Shown: positions 1 through 13,200 of the stretch, one piece after another | Numbering within the stretch: position 1 is the stretch's first letter | Layout of the letters: every line of letters starts with the position of its first letter | Assembly (NCBI GenBank): GCA_004794785.1 | Contig: SJOL01007164.1 | Coordinates: forward strand, 470,172-534,171 | Direction of reading: 5' to 3' | DNA length: 64,000 bases | Origin: Opisthorchis felineus | Taxonomy: Eukaryota > Platyhelminthes > Trematoda > Opisthorchiida > Opisthorchiidae | Position numbers and translations under genes: made by a program | The notes under the pieces: model-generated | Database searches by the model: none | Seen by the model: the letters and a program-made list of their open reading frames with translations, nothing else | What the model was told of the DNA's origin: nothing

Positions 1-330
1 GTTCATAGGGGCTTGCTTCTTGTGGCCTTTTGCCCATATCTTTCAGTCGGATAACCCGTCTCTGTGTATTTTGTCGGCCATATCAAGTTACTATTACACA
101 TCGTAGAGCTGCTCTCTTCTCATCCTTTTTCTGTGAACATCCATTTCTTTGGAACTCTTTGCCACTCTGTCTTTCATGCCCCAACTTTTCAAAAACCGAG
201 TTAGCGTCCCCCTTGAGGTTTGTGTTGTTTCACGTGTTGTTTTGTGATGTAGTTTTTCGTTATTTGAACGAGGCCTCTGACCGCGAGTCTCCTTTGCCTG
301 TAATGCACATGTGTATAACAAAAAATACTG
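1..330 (+). mobile_element. Possible LINE reverse-transcriptase C-terminal relic
   Basis: A frame over 30-335 contains HRRAALFSSFFCEHPFLWNS followed by LPLCLSC. The WNSLP motif preceded by an aromatic/basic stretch is typical of the C-terminal end of LINE reverse transcriptases. Nothing else of the element is recognisable, so this is a weak call. Confidence 0.3.
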
Positions 331-2540
331 ACTAGGTTTTTTTCAGGCAGGTGACTACTGGTTTGCTCAGCTGCGGACAGTAGTTGTTCCACCTGTTGCA
401 GTAGGGGGTAGTGATGATGGTCATACATTGAAAGTGTAATTTACTGCCCGTTCAGCCTGTTGAAGGGACCTGTGGGTATCTGGACAATATGAAGTCACAC
501 AAGGGCCATCGATTGTTAATCAGTCTTTTGGATGCTTGACGAACCACTGCGAGGTTCAAATGTTCTGTTAACTACTGGCAACTGATCAAAACAATCACAT
601 CTAGACTGTGCTATGATGACCTAGCTACGTGTGTCATATTTTTAGCGGTTGCTTAGCTAAATGCTTGTGCATTTGGCTTCCTTTCACTGCTAACTTGTTT
701 ATTTGTCTAACGTGGGACGTGCACATGTTTTGTGTCGTATTATTTTAAACCAAAAGCATTCTTTTGAACTCTAATGAGTGTTTTCCAGTTTCATCATTTG
801 CTCCATAGCCTAAATGTACGAATGCTTCTGTGAATGTGAATCAGTACTGCTCAGTACCGGATAACGATAGACTATTTCTCGTAAAAAAAGGGTATGTTTT
901 TATGGTATGAAGGGTCTATTTTCTGGTCTTCTGTTAACGGTTTGGACCTTCAAGAAAATTTTCCAACCGGCTAGAAGACGCGTCTGGTTGTTCAATATAC
1001 CCGATTTCGGCCTGGATGTGTCATGAATCTTATCCTCAAATGCGCTAACATTCTAAGAGCTCTACGTTATCCAAGTTTTTTTCCGATCTTTCATGATTTC
1101 TGTCAACAGCTGGCTTTCTACCAAAGGTAGTTTGACGTTGCCTGTGAATAACGGTGCTTCTCGATGAGCGTACTCACGTACTTGTGAAGTAACGATCCAC
1201 CGTGTTTGCTTCCAATGTCTGATGACTGGATGTCAAGTTCTTAGTGTAGTCCATTTTCTTTGTTGTACATTTCCCAGGACATTCGTTATGAACACCCTGA
1301 ATAACAATGCTGTTCTTTATTCACGGCGCACTTGTGTTCGCATCCCCCCTAGGGATTGAGTTGCTCACCAATCAAACCCATATTTTATGTATTGAGTAGT
1401 GAGTGGGCTTTCGCGGCAATATTTTTGTTGACCTAGACTATAACTTATTTCCAGCCTGGGTGACTCTAACTTGAGCACATCCAACCCTACCCCTATTCAT
1501 CCGGTTGCCCACCCTCTCCCCACCAAAAAAACCAAAACGTTAGAGTAAGTTTAAATGTTCCAGTATTACGTCAACACACCGAAATTTTTAGTGCATCCAG
1601 GACTTTCGTTCCTTCGGAAATCTTGAAGTTTGTGAGTAGGTTAAAGTTACCCAACCGTGCGTTCAGACATATAGCATTAAAGTTCGTCCATGATCGGTAC
1701 CACCCAAACACATGTATCCATTGACTTTTGTGTAGTGCGTGTAAGCACATGCGTTTGTTAATTAAAAAAGACAAAGCGTTCTGAACTCTTTTTGTTCAGG
1801 CTGCCACGCAACGCTGGAGATGCACGAGACTTCGGATGCTGTCGAGTTGTTTAGGCTTAGGCAGGAGCCAGGTTCAGATTCGAACCAATATATGGTCAGT
1901 AGCGCATGCCTCAACCCTTGAGCTTTATCCAGCTTAGTATGTGTTGTGGGCCTAAGTTGATGTGGCCCGGAGATTCGCAGGACGCACACCGGTAAATCAC
2001 ACGTTTGCTGTTTATGACTTAACTCGTGTTTTTGTTCACTTGTGTATTTTTTATATCCCATATCATGCTTGTTTAGGTCTGCATTTACTCCAAGGCTGTA
2101 GGTAAAATATAGATGATAGAAACGGTGGTTGCCCCGTCCATTTCGGAAGTATGGTCAAATGTGAGGGCTAAATGGGATAGTCTGCAGGATGTGAAAGAAC
2201 TTTTTGCTGATAGGTAGAGACTGAGGACGTGCAACAGCACCCTTTCAGGACAAGTTAGAATTAATGTCCTCTGCAATGAGAGGAGGGACTTAAAATTCTT
2301 GAGAGTGAAGAGTGATTAGCGAACATTTCTGGCGACAGTTGGTGAAAATAGAAGTTGAAAAGAAGTCTGATAAATTTTCAGTAGGTGGTACTCAAGAGAA
2401 CACAGGTCTGCAGTTAAACATCCATCTGAGATATTTCGTTGCTCGAGCAGCCAGTCAACACGTGCGATTATGTGATGTGGATCCTGTGATTTAAGGATGA
2501 GCGGTGCTATATCCTGTCTAATTGCGAGTTAGTCACACTG
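331..2540. other. No gene recognised
   Basis: Read on both strands for the missing PPME1 exons (GHSMGG, LDLR.HG and IDVVEG motifs); none seen. The short frames at 1571-2276 are unremarkable. Probably PPME1 intron sequence, since the gene must continue leftwards. Confidence 0.4.
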
Positions 2541-2720
2541 CTGATCAGTCGCACGTGGTCGAAGAATCAGGTGTTCAAACTACTACCCGGGGGGTCGCGG
2601 CTTCGATGCTCCCTGGAGTTTCGCGGGATGAGCACCGCTGATGATTCCCAATAAGGATGAGTAAGCTGTATAGTGCTTCTCGGTTCTGTAGCGTAGATTT
2701 TCTTCACTTACAAGATGTCC
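2541..2720 (+). repeat. Dispersed repeat family C, sense copy
   Basis: Shares a sequence run with the reverse strand of 47765-48230 and 63685-63990. Common blocks are gtgttcaaactacta, a B-box-like ggtcgcggcttcgatgctcc, the block ccctggagtttcg, and agctgtatagtgcttctcg followed by ttcacttacaagat. It looks like a degenerate Pol III-type SINE. It ends about 1.5 kb before the first PPME1 exon. Confidence 0.65.
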
Positions 2721-4191
2721 ATATGTCTATCTGTGTTGTCGAGCGTGAAAACGATCCCACGGGTAACGGTGCAAACCGAACTTCTTTACTTTATCCGTCG
2801 CTGAACTCAGTCGATGGAGATTGATTGGCGCGGCCAAACATCCGTCGTCTTGAACTTTGTTCTTCCAAGGTCTCAAGATGCTAGTTGGGCTTTCGTGAGC
2901 ACTCGTTCAGCGAAACACGTATAACCATCGAACTACTGCCCATAACAGATATGTGGCTGGTGCACCCAAGTTTTCCTTGCGCCTCCCAACAGACACATGC
3001 ACACAGGTTATAATGCAACTTTCACTTTTGATACTGCAAGCGGTTGCATCTCCCCTTACATTGTGTCTGTTTGCTATCTTACTGCGGTTCGACCTCAAAT
3101 ATTAAAGGACAGCCTGACGGCACGACGAGAAAGCGCACAATAATCTGATTTGAAACGATGTATCGGAACTTATGATGAGCGTAATGTAGTATGCTTCAGT
3201 TCTTGAGATTTAGGAGTGCAGGTTGTCGGTAACAAAGTCACAGAGGGTCTCCGGTGGAGTCGTCAGGTTTATGGCAAAATCACCGTAGGAACATGCGGCC
3301 AACTTCCATGTGCAATTTTTGCGTAGTGGCGTAGGTTTGGAGGCAAATCACATCCAGTCCAGTTGATCCATTAAGCGGGTGTGGATCACTTCAAACCACA
3401 AATATAGGATTCCTGCTCTTCTTCCACCTTGTGGATGGCAGCAATCGTTCGGCTTTTTTTCTTTCTGACACAGCTACAACAACTGTTCTGCCGTTTTCAC
3501 CTAGTTGGTGTCCCGTTCTACTTGTGTTGTTGATAATAAAAAATATCCTCAGCCACCAACGAGTTACCTGCAGTCAAATGACCGGATTGTTTTACACTAT
3601 TCACACGGTTGGGTTGTTTCACGTGACTTCGTAGGTTGTTTTGTTTGCGGCTGAATCCACGTTTTCTTCAGCCAGCTGGTCATCATTGCACATGATAACT
3701 GACAGACCAAGGATTCCGGATTCGTTGATCACCACTCCACTCTTCGTAATATTTGCGGTTTTTCGAGTTTCCAGGTCTCAGGCCTAAAAGTATATTTCGT
3801 AGATGTTTTCCATAAGGCGAGTATCGCAAGTTATCAGGCTGCCCTGCGGCTGGATTTGATCATGTTTTTTTTCAAAATTATTCTCAGTGTCCCCTTAACC
3901 GGTGTCCTAGACCATCTTATTATGATGGCGTTTAACAAACTCCGTCTTAAACTACACTTTGGCAATGGTTAAACTTTTTGCAGAGCTTTATTTTTATTTA
4001 AAAAAATACTTTTTAGTCTACCTTGGCATTATTCCGGCACATTCCTTCTGCCGAGCATTCCTTCTTGAACATAACTTTGCACAATAACTTGACGTATTCA
4101 GTTCCGTGCTGTTCAGTCTTAAGCAACCCAGATTATATTTTGTATACTTCACGTATACTACTTCGTATCCTCTCACTTTCCATTTTTCCAG
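2721..4191. other. PPME1 upstream intron, nothing recognised
   Basis: AT-leaning sequence with only short frames (2907-3098, 3431-3634). It ends in the pyrimidine tract and acceptor of the first visible PPME1 exon. Confidence 0.5.
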
Positions 4192-4282
4192 GTTCTGCTT
4201 TGAATTCTCTTCAAGGTATGAGCACGTTTCTCAAAAGTCGACCACAGTTTTTCGAGTCTCTTTCCCACGCGATCGAATGGAG
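4192..4282 (+). CDS. PPME1: PPME1 exon (first exon in window)
   Basis: Encodes SALNSLQGMSTFLKSRPQFF and continues to HAIEW, matching the human PPME1 stretch that follows the catalytic Asp (TAMDALNSMQNFLRGRP and onward). The acceptor is a pyrimidine-rich tract ending in ccatttttccag; the first two bases (gt) complete a glycine codon begun in an unseen upstream exon, so the preceding intron is phase 1. The donor is ag|gtaggt after the tryptophan codon. The last two bases (ag) join the first base of the next exon (t) to make serine, restoring the conserved IEWS. Confidence 0.9.
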
Positions 4283-7200
4283 GTAGGTCAGTCGCCTGGA
4301 TTTAGTTGTTGTGTTCGGCTCTTCTACCGTCTTTTTATTGTAAATTTTCACGAGTTTGCTGTTTTGACATGATTCCCCTTGATCTCATTAGGAGATAAAC
4401 GTATCTGATCGGGGTGATGGTAAGGACAGAATGCGTTTTCTACCATGTGCCTGTTGTCAGAAATCTCGAATCGCCTTCGCACACGTTCTATTTCTTGTGT
4501 CCATACGGTAGGAAATGACAACCGGACTTACCAGCAGATAGTGCAGGTGGATTGTAGCAGGTCTTATGTGATGAAGAACTACAGTAATATCTACCGTTTT
4601 TTGCCGTTTTTCGTAGTGGACCAGTGGGTTGCGCCCGTGGAAGGGAGGCGCGATTGCACTAGAACCACTGAGGCTCATACATCAGGCGCAACGTGACCGT
4701 GCTACGCTGTCATGTATACACTCCTGGTAGACGCAAGCCTCTTCACCGGCCCTCTAACATATGAAGTGAGGCAAGAGTGCTAAACGCCAAATTTAATTCG
4801 GGAACCGTTTTGGCAGGTTATGAAAATAATAAAAAGTAGAAATACACTAATTTGCAAATCAATTTGGTTTTGCGAGAGACTCACCTGGAGCCCAGCTGAA
4901 TCTCTCGTTTGTGATGTTTCCATGCCCCAAGGGAGACCCCTCGGAGAAAAGGTCATTCCCTGAAACGATCTCCAATAGCGTTTCTCTTCGGTTGCTACTT
5001 TGCGGCCCTTGTCCACTAATGGAAACCAGTTACTCCGTTTCCCTGTTATGGTCCCCACTGCGGGCTAACGGTATCCCGACAGTAAATTATCAGTCCTGAA
5101 CCACAACTCCAATATCACGGTGATCGACGGGCAAGATTGTCGACATCACATTCTCCCTTTTGTTTTTTCCACACCATCAAGTCGCGACTGTATGAGGCAA
5201 AGTTAATGTTCTCAGGCCATCGAAGACAGTGTAACTGAAATGGAATATGGACTTAGCAACTGGCTTGGTGACACAACTTCGGTGCGTTCGTCCTGTGACC
5301 CCGCAGCATTTCAAAATATAAACCCAACCTTTCGGTTGACCACACCCTCGATCACGGAATCGTCTGACTATTGCACAGTGCATTCTTCACTCACACAACG
5401 CTGCACGGAAGCTAGATTTGACAGCTAATTGACTGCAAAAAGCCTCTCGATGTGTAAGAGGGGGTTTCCGCAGCTCACAAACATGGGCGCGTGGAGTTTG
5501 TCACTTCATCATTTCATCATCATCATGCCATGTCATCATTTCATCTCTTTTTTAGTCTGTATTTCTCGAGTGTGAACGGGAAGATCGAAATCTTCAGCAA
5601 TCTGGTCAAATGGCGGACCACTGACCAGTCTATGCTCTTCCTTATGTTTGACGAGTGATACAAGTAAACGCGTATCAGTTATTCGAATAAGCCAGACTCC
5701 AGTTAGTTGATAATAGTACACGACACTGTTCAACTTTGTGAGGTACAAATCTTATGTGACCGGTTCTAGACTTCCACCTGAAGACCGCTATGATAAATCG
5801 AATGCCAGAACCGAAGCGGTTTTCCTATTGGTAACTTAGTGAAATCATAATTGGCCTGGATCGTCCGCCTTTCGTTTGACAGTTCTCTTTGAGGATCATT
5901 TCAACCCTCACAAAAGTCTTGTTATAGAATATATGAATTAAATTAGCTCACTTTGAACATTTTCCGTGTCTGACAGTGGAGTCGACTGATATACATCTAA
6001 TTGTTCTGATTACATATCCCATTTATCTTTCCATTTTTATACGTTTTCGTAGTGTGCGCAGCTGCCAGTTGCGTAACGTCCGGTCAGCTCGTGTTTCCTT
6101 CCCAGGCCAACTAAAGCGAATAGCTACCGGCCAGACAGCTACTTGCGAAATGGAACAGGGAAAGGCATTGATTTTCTCCTGCCCCAAGTTCTCACCGAAC
6201 CCCTCGATCACCAGTGTTCCACTCGGTTCGCCAAACCAGACAAACTCAACAGATCGGCAACACCCGAAGCCGATTGCTGAAACTGATGATGATGAGGAGC
6301 AAAACAACTCACCAGAACGACAGTGTGATCATGAAGCACAGCAAGTAAGACTGGTCCACTCCCCCATTAATTTTGAATCATTGTTTTTTCGCAAGGTTAT
6401 TGGTTGTTTGTTAATCTCTATGGTATGTCCTATGCTTCCACCTCGTTACTTTCTATCCTCGTAGGAACCGCAATCTGTTCCAACGAGCATTGTTGCGCGC
6501 ATCTTCTGTGCACACCTTGTGCTGAACACAACCACAGTACGACGCAACCAGACACCATGTCACCTTCATGTGTCTTGAGACTAGAAACCCATAGTGGATA
6601 ACCTTTCGCATTTTCTTTTTCTGTGTCACCTGACAAAACCTTCCCGAAAGCATCTCTGTCGATCTCTTCAGTCCATTTGTGTTAATTTCGTCCGGTCGAC
6701 TCTGTCAATAGGAGCTGTCCCGATGAGCCTTCCAACCACAGTCTGTTGTTTCCCCGGTTCTTGGTATCGTTCCAAGATAAAGCCTTTGAAAGATGGAAGT
6801 TGCATTTAAGATGACTGACTGATAGTTATCTCCTATGGGAGAGAATGGAATATAGAAGCATCAACAAGGCCACCCAAAACGGTCTTCAGTGGGGGGTTCT
6901 CTCTCTGTGTAGGGAGAGCACAGCATATAAACCCCAACATATTTAATTCACTTCTTAAAAGGTTTCAAATGCCAGTATGCAGCAAACCCGCACTGCCTCA
7001 GCTGCTTTTGTGCCTGTCCCTCCTTTGACTGTCGCAGGCTGCCTACATTTTCGCCAGACGTGCTTAAACCGTACTCAGTCCAAAAGTATGTCAATCTACG
7101 TATGGACCAGCTGGAGTCAAGTTTAATGACGGCATCATAGAGAGAGATACCCTGAAGGTCCTACTCAATGTTGTGCTCAATACGGAGAACACATTTATCA

Positions 7201-10200
7201 TTCGTCTTTCCTCATCTTTCGTACAAATACCGTTTTCAAAACCCTTGGGTCCGTCGTCCTTCGATTTGTTTACATTGTAGGCCGTTTTCTGCTAAAACGC
7301 TCCTCTGGTATTTCTTTACTTGGGGCAAATGGAACGCTTGATTTCATTTTGACTTCTCAGGTTGATGAGTCCACAAATCCCGATGAACATCCCGAACTCC
7401 GTCGCGAATCCCACAGTACGCACCTAACCGACGTTTCGTTCAGCAGGTCGCATAACTCAGTGCAGGAAATACCTCGATGGGCGCAATATACATGGCGTAT
7501 TGACCTGATGAATACCCAACCATTTTGGCAGGGCTGGTTTTCCGGATTGTCGCAACGATTCCTGTCCATCCCGGAACCCAAGCTTTTACTACTAGCCGGT
7601 GTGGACCGGTTAGACAAAGACCTCACCATTGGCCAAATGCAAGGTCAGTTCCTAGTGTGTTTCTGTTACTCACCTAGGCCTACGTTAAACACTAGCTTCG
7701 TTGCTCACGCAGCCGAATGTTGCACCTTAGGGGTGTCGGTCACGAAGAGTAATCGTATCGTTGGATGTTGCACAACGTGCGCCAAGTAGAGCTTGTGGTG
7801 TTAACTATTTAGGTGCTATCCGAAACGGGCATTCAGTAGTCTACATTGGGCAGTGATCTCCCAGTCTTCCCAAGTCTGAGGTGAACCTATTGTGTTTGCC
7901 AAGACATGTACCAACTTTCATGCCCCACCGGTATTGGAAACTCTGGGTTATCTGCAACCAACGGTTTAAAGAAACCCGCAGGTTGTCCGTACTGATATAG
8001 TCTACTCATCGTCATGTCCCCATTCAGATGCCCCTGGTGTCTCTGCAGGCAAAAGTAATGAGATACAGGCACTGCATGGGGATGCGAAATGAGCAGTTGC
8101 CACAAAAACGGAGAGAAAGGGGTATTGTCAGGGTATATGTGTCATCCCCGCATTAATTCTCACAATCACTGTCAGTGTTTCTTGCAGGAACGCTCGACAT
8201 ATCGGCATTTTGTGTGCCAAACTTAAAAAACTGTCACTCTGAGTTGGGAGCTACAAGATGGAATACAAAGCCCGTTCTTCTGCCCTTGGATTCAATATTG
8301 GTGTTCGTTTCGTTGCGAGAAAGTGGTCTTAAAATCCTTGAGGGTCTTTACCGGAAACAAATCGGTGATGTACTGTTAGCTCGAGCTAAGTCAAGAGGAC
8401 ATGGGTGAACAGCACGCTACCTGTCATAATAAATGATGAGAATTTACGTGTGAATGAACCAGCTGGACCACTACGATCGAAAACCGCCTGGAGCTTTTTT
8501 AGTGCTCGGGCAGCGGCGATGTTCTTATCTATATTGTTTTGAGTGGGGACGAGATGGCTCAGTGGTTAGAGCGCGAATTTACTGATCGTAAGGTCCGTGG
8601 TTCGAATCCGACATCTGCCTCTCGACTTCCCCTGTCTAGGCTTGGACAACCTGGCAGTATCCCGGCCCTCGTGCTTCCTTCTGGTGGCATGGCAGTTAGA
8701 CACCGAAAGGTGCTACAGCTGAACGATATTGGTTTGCGTGGGAATTTTTTACGACGAGAAAAAAAGCTGACAACAAAGTGCTTAATGACAAACAATCATC
8801 CGCATTGTACGCCCATATGGTGGACAACTTCGAGCTATCCTGTACCCCGAATATCCGAATTCGAGAGAAAATACTATGACATGAATACACCTCAATGCAT
8901 TCTAGTCGATTCGAAAACTCGTCACTGATGCCCCAGCAGTACACGAGATTTTAATAGGTTAGACTCTCAACCACACTGAGAATGTTTGGATCGTAATCAC
9001 TGGACGTGCTTCTTTTAATGACCGCCTAGTTCACACTGTTAATCAGCCTCTGGTACCAGTATACTATGACTGAGTGAAACCGAAGCTAGTATTATTGACT
9101 ACCTGTTACTATTGCTCAGTTCCTTTCGTGACTTGAAGTTATTGTAATCTACACCATTGTCATCTGAAGTTGGCTTCATTAGCAAATCTCACTGACAAGA
9201 CTTATTGTTCACCGGTTTTGTTCATTCCTTCACAAAACTGAACAAGGAACTACGGATATCATTTTTCGATCTAAATTCAATGACTAAATTAAAAAGGAGC
9301 TGAACTACTCCGGAACAAGTTGCCTTTGGTTATTTTCTATCATCTATTTTCAAACTCACGGTGATAATTTCCGTGACGAATTTGACCCACATTTTGTGCA
9401 CTTCCTTAATGCAGTGTAGTTACCTTTTCATCTAGCTCCAGCGCCTCATCCGTTTTTTTTAAATGCATGATTGATGTGAAAATTTTCACCAATAAAGGTC
9501 GAATTAACTCACGCACTGGACGAAAGGAATCTGTATCTGAGATACCTGTGAAAGGTATTGTGAGTCAACCACACTGGGGTACTTCTCGCGACGCATACTC
9601 GAGTTAGCAAAAAGTATACTTATGAACATCGTGGTCTTTATCGGAACACCGTGCATAACTAATACCACTATCACGAAATCTACGCCATTACGATCAAGGT
9701 GGCCGATCCTCAACGGTTGTCCGAGTGAGTAGGCTATCAGGAAAGTTGTCAAACCGAGTAACCAACCTCATTCGCGTTCCTCAGAGTGAAGTTTAGAAGC
9801 TGGAACAAAAAGCAGTCCATCGTGACCTCTATACCTTGAGGATGGCCGGTAGCATGGTACCAGAAGTACTGGAAGGTTGAGCAAGCCGACTCAGGCTACA
9901 TCAATTCACAAACTTTATTGTTCTTGCAGAATTCCAGTCATGACCAAATAGGTTGCTGAGTATCCGAATGAGTGGGTAATGTAAATTATATGGATAGATA
10001 ATCACTGGTAGTACTCTGTCTGAGAGCTTTGGATGCAATTTTTCCACTAATTGAATTAGTAATTTGGGTCAACGCTTAAAAAGTGATGAAGAGTTTCAGT
10101 ATTGCCCATGATGAAGAATTGTTGAAAAAATTGGATACTTGAGTTCATGAAATAGTGATTACTTTAACGTAGTGCATGGCTCCAGCTAAGGCAATCGCTG

Positions 10201-13200
10201 TTCGCTCGTGAGACTTGCTTGTTTGCACCCATGCGTGATCTGATATAGTGCAAGCTATTGACCGGAAGGTTTCTGGTTCGGTCCCATCTCTGGCTTTCAA
10301 ATTGCTCATGTTTTTGTTTGAGCATTCTGACCATGTCTCAGCTACCGTGCTCTCTACAGGTTACACGCCAGTAATATGCGGGAAGAGTGGTGTAGCTGAG
10401 CAGTTTAGTTTCGGTTAGCATCAGCGTGAACGTTTTTGCCTTGCCTTCAACCGATTATTACGAATAATCAATCAGGATAAATCAATCACGGGAACCATCA
10501 GAAGAAATGGTCGAATTCAAATGACGCGACGTGAAGATATGGTGTGGCCTGTTCAAAAGCCGCAGTAGAAGCCTGGTTCACACAAGTCGAATTACCCGAC
10601 AAACTCTGGTTGCATGTGGTATCAGTACACGAGAGTTCTGATTTGTGAATCTCGGGCACATCACGAAAACTTCCCTTACCCTTTTCTATGTTGTGTGAAT
10701 GTTACACTCGGAACTGTCTTGAGGTGTGTGTTTCCTCCCAGCTAACTTGAATCGGCATGGCCTGACAACTTTCGTGTCTTAGCATACCGTCACCCATTTT
10801 TCACTTTCGTCTATCTTTGGTGCCGGCAGCTTTTCTGAAGTAACAGCTGTCACGTGCATAGCATAAATTTTTCAGCTCAAACGACCGGACTTTAAACCAC
10901 CTTATTTTTGATATATTGATCCCTCTTTCTTTGTTTTCACCAGCACATTCTACACTGCCCCTGCTAGTCGATACCACCTTGTCGTATTTCCGAAACGCTG
11001 AAAAATGAAAATAGCTGTACTCTACCAGTCTGTCCCAGTCCTTGTTTGCTAGGGTGGACAAACACAAGCAGTATGCACACGGAATCCGTGCAATTTATAT
11101 AAATAACTTCTTGCCGGCAACTCCAACGTATCCATGATTCTCTGGCGTCACGAGGATAAGGAATGTCCGTACATTTTACAAATAGGTCATTCAGACGTGA
11201 TACTTTCTGGACACAGTAGAATTATTCGTTCGGAAGAACCTTTATATATATATATATATATATATATTGAAAAGTCTTACTTGTAAGCCTTTCTGTACCA
11301 TCGTTGACTTTTCCCCCTTGTTTTTTTCTCCCACACGTTCTAGGAAAATTCCAGGTACATGTCTTCCCTAAATGTGGACATGCAGTCCAAGAGGACGCAC
11401 CAGAGAAAGTAAGACTTTTCGTAAAACCGTATGCATTAACTGTTACTTGGTTTCTGACCATCTGTGGGCGTTTGTTTTGCATTCCGTTGACGTTCAGTTG
11501 GGGCAGCCGGCCAGAAACACCACCAAATAAACGGTTGAACCTCAAGATTATCCTTGTATAGTTCACTCATCCAAATGAAAAACCAAAAACAAATATTGTC
11601 ATTAGATCGATTGATTTCATTTTCATTGCGAGATCCACCTTTTCGTCAACAGATCGCCACCGTAACAACCACCAACAATTCCGCCCTTGGATACCGCGCA
11701 CGGTTGAGCTTGTATTTTATCTTGTCTCATTAACCTGGTGTCTAACTAACGTACCCAAAGTATGTTCAGCGTGCATCGTCCCTGCCCACAACACTTGTGT
11801 AGAACGTTAGTGTTAGACAGCCGTAAGTCGGTCTAGCTTCAAGCTTCCTTGAACGTACACAAGGGCCTGGCCTTATTTCGTTATTCGCTAACAATAAGGT
11901 TCCAGTGGGACAGTTTCCTTTCCCATCCCCTGCCCATTCAAACCTTTACATTAAGAGTCTTCAAAGGGAGGGGTGACATCGCCCGAGCAGACAGTGTTTG
12001 GGGTGCCTAGTCCGGTGGAAATGGTGGAAGCCTTAGAGGATTTGGAAGTTCTTACAGTTTAGTAACCTTCGATTCTTCTACCCGTCTAACGGGCTTAGAT
12101 ATTCGGTGGGTTCTAGTGCAAAAAATAGACAAATCCATGTCACCATCGTCTGCTTCCCTCGTATCATATCGGGTTCGGTTTGAAATAATGTTTTAAATTC
12201 TCATAGGAAGTTGTTTTTATCTCATCATCCATTGACCGTAAGGTGTGTGGCGATTACTCGTGCTTCGCTCGCATCTGAAACATGAATGCATTTCAAGTCC
12301 AGTCAGATCAACAAGAAATTTATGGATCCACATGATGACTTTTTAGCAGTCACGCTTTAATAGATATAACATACACTCAACGGACGACCGGCTGCAAAAA
12401 GAGGATCTAAAGCCCAGATTCTAGTTAAAGGCGCCCTTCAAAATCGGACTGGACCTGATTACGGTTAACGAACACGCAACCCGAATATGGGATAAGAGTC
12501 TCGTGGTACCTAGTAGTTCTTGCGGAATTTTCAGTCTTAGGCTTATTTCCGAATTCCAGAAGTTAGGATATAGATTTCCTGTGATAAGGCTGTAGTCGAA
12601 TATTTTTACAAATTACAAAGTGGTAATTAACGATGGAACAGAACAGTATACACAGGAAATCATTTGGTGGAGGTGGGATTGTAGGACAGTCTCTGTCAGT
12701 CGACATGTAGGGGCAGTAGTGCGGCCAATGCAGGAGGATGCGTGCAACAACGAGCGTTTGCGCACTGAGTTCACGGGAAACAGAAAAAAATCGTCCATGC
12801 AAAGAATAGGATGTAAGGCGATTCGTCCCTATCGAAGACAAACCGGGAAAGTTTGTGACACCTAAGGACTTCAAAACCGCGAATTTGATGGTTTGGTCAA
12901 CCGTTGTGACGCTTTGTAAAGAATTGCAATGGTTTTGATAACGCTTACCGGATAAAAGTCCTAATGGAACATCCAGACATCTAGGTACATTCGAAATATG
13001 GGATAAAGTGCTTGATCAATTGACGAACTAATAAGCATATGTCCAATATGGAGAAGATGCTGGGTCAGAAGAGGGGAACTCAAGAGCGACATCGTATGGT
13101 GTTGGTAAACTAGCATGGTTACGCAGTTTCAAAGAAGTCAAGAAGGTGTCAACGTAGTTACAGCTGTCTGAGGTGATATATAGAGAAGAAATCAGCCAGG

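Larger units (their letters stand above)
4283..6052 (+). other. PPME1: PPME1 intron
   Basis: GT/AG intron with gtaggt donor and cgttttcgtag acceptor, phase 2. It holds an ~80-bp repeat on the minus strand (4846-4920) and a TCA/ATC-rich tract near 5505-5545. The short frames at 4445-5748 have no family similarity. Confidence 0.75.
7644..11343 (+). other. PPME1: PPME1 intron with SINE insertions
   Basis: Donor gtcagt, acceptor cacgttctag, phase 1. It contains a full SINE at 8545-8728, a decayed tRNA-like piece near 10226-10300 and a TA repeat at 11243-11268. The rest shows no gene. Confidence 0.75.

Noticed and set aside
8539..8928. 129-aa open frame
   Set aside because: Its first half is the SINE A tRNA-like head and body; not a gene.
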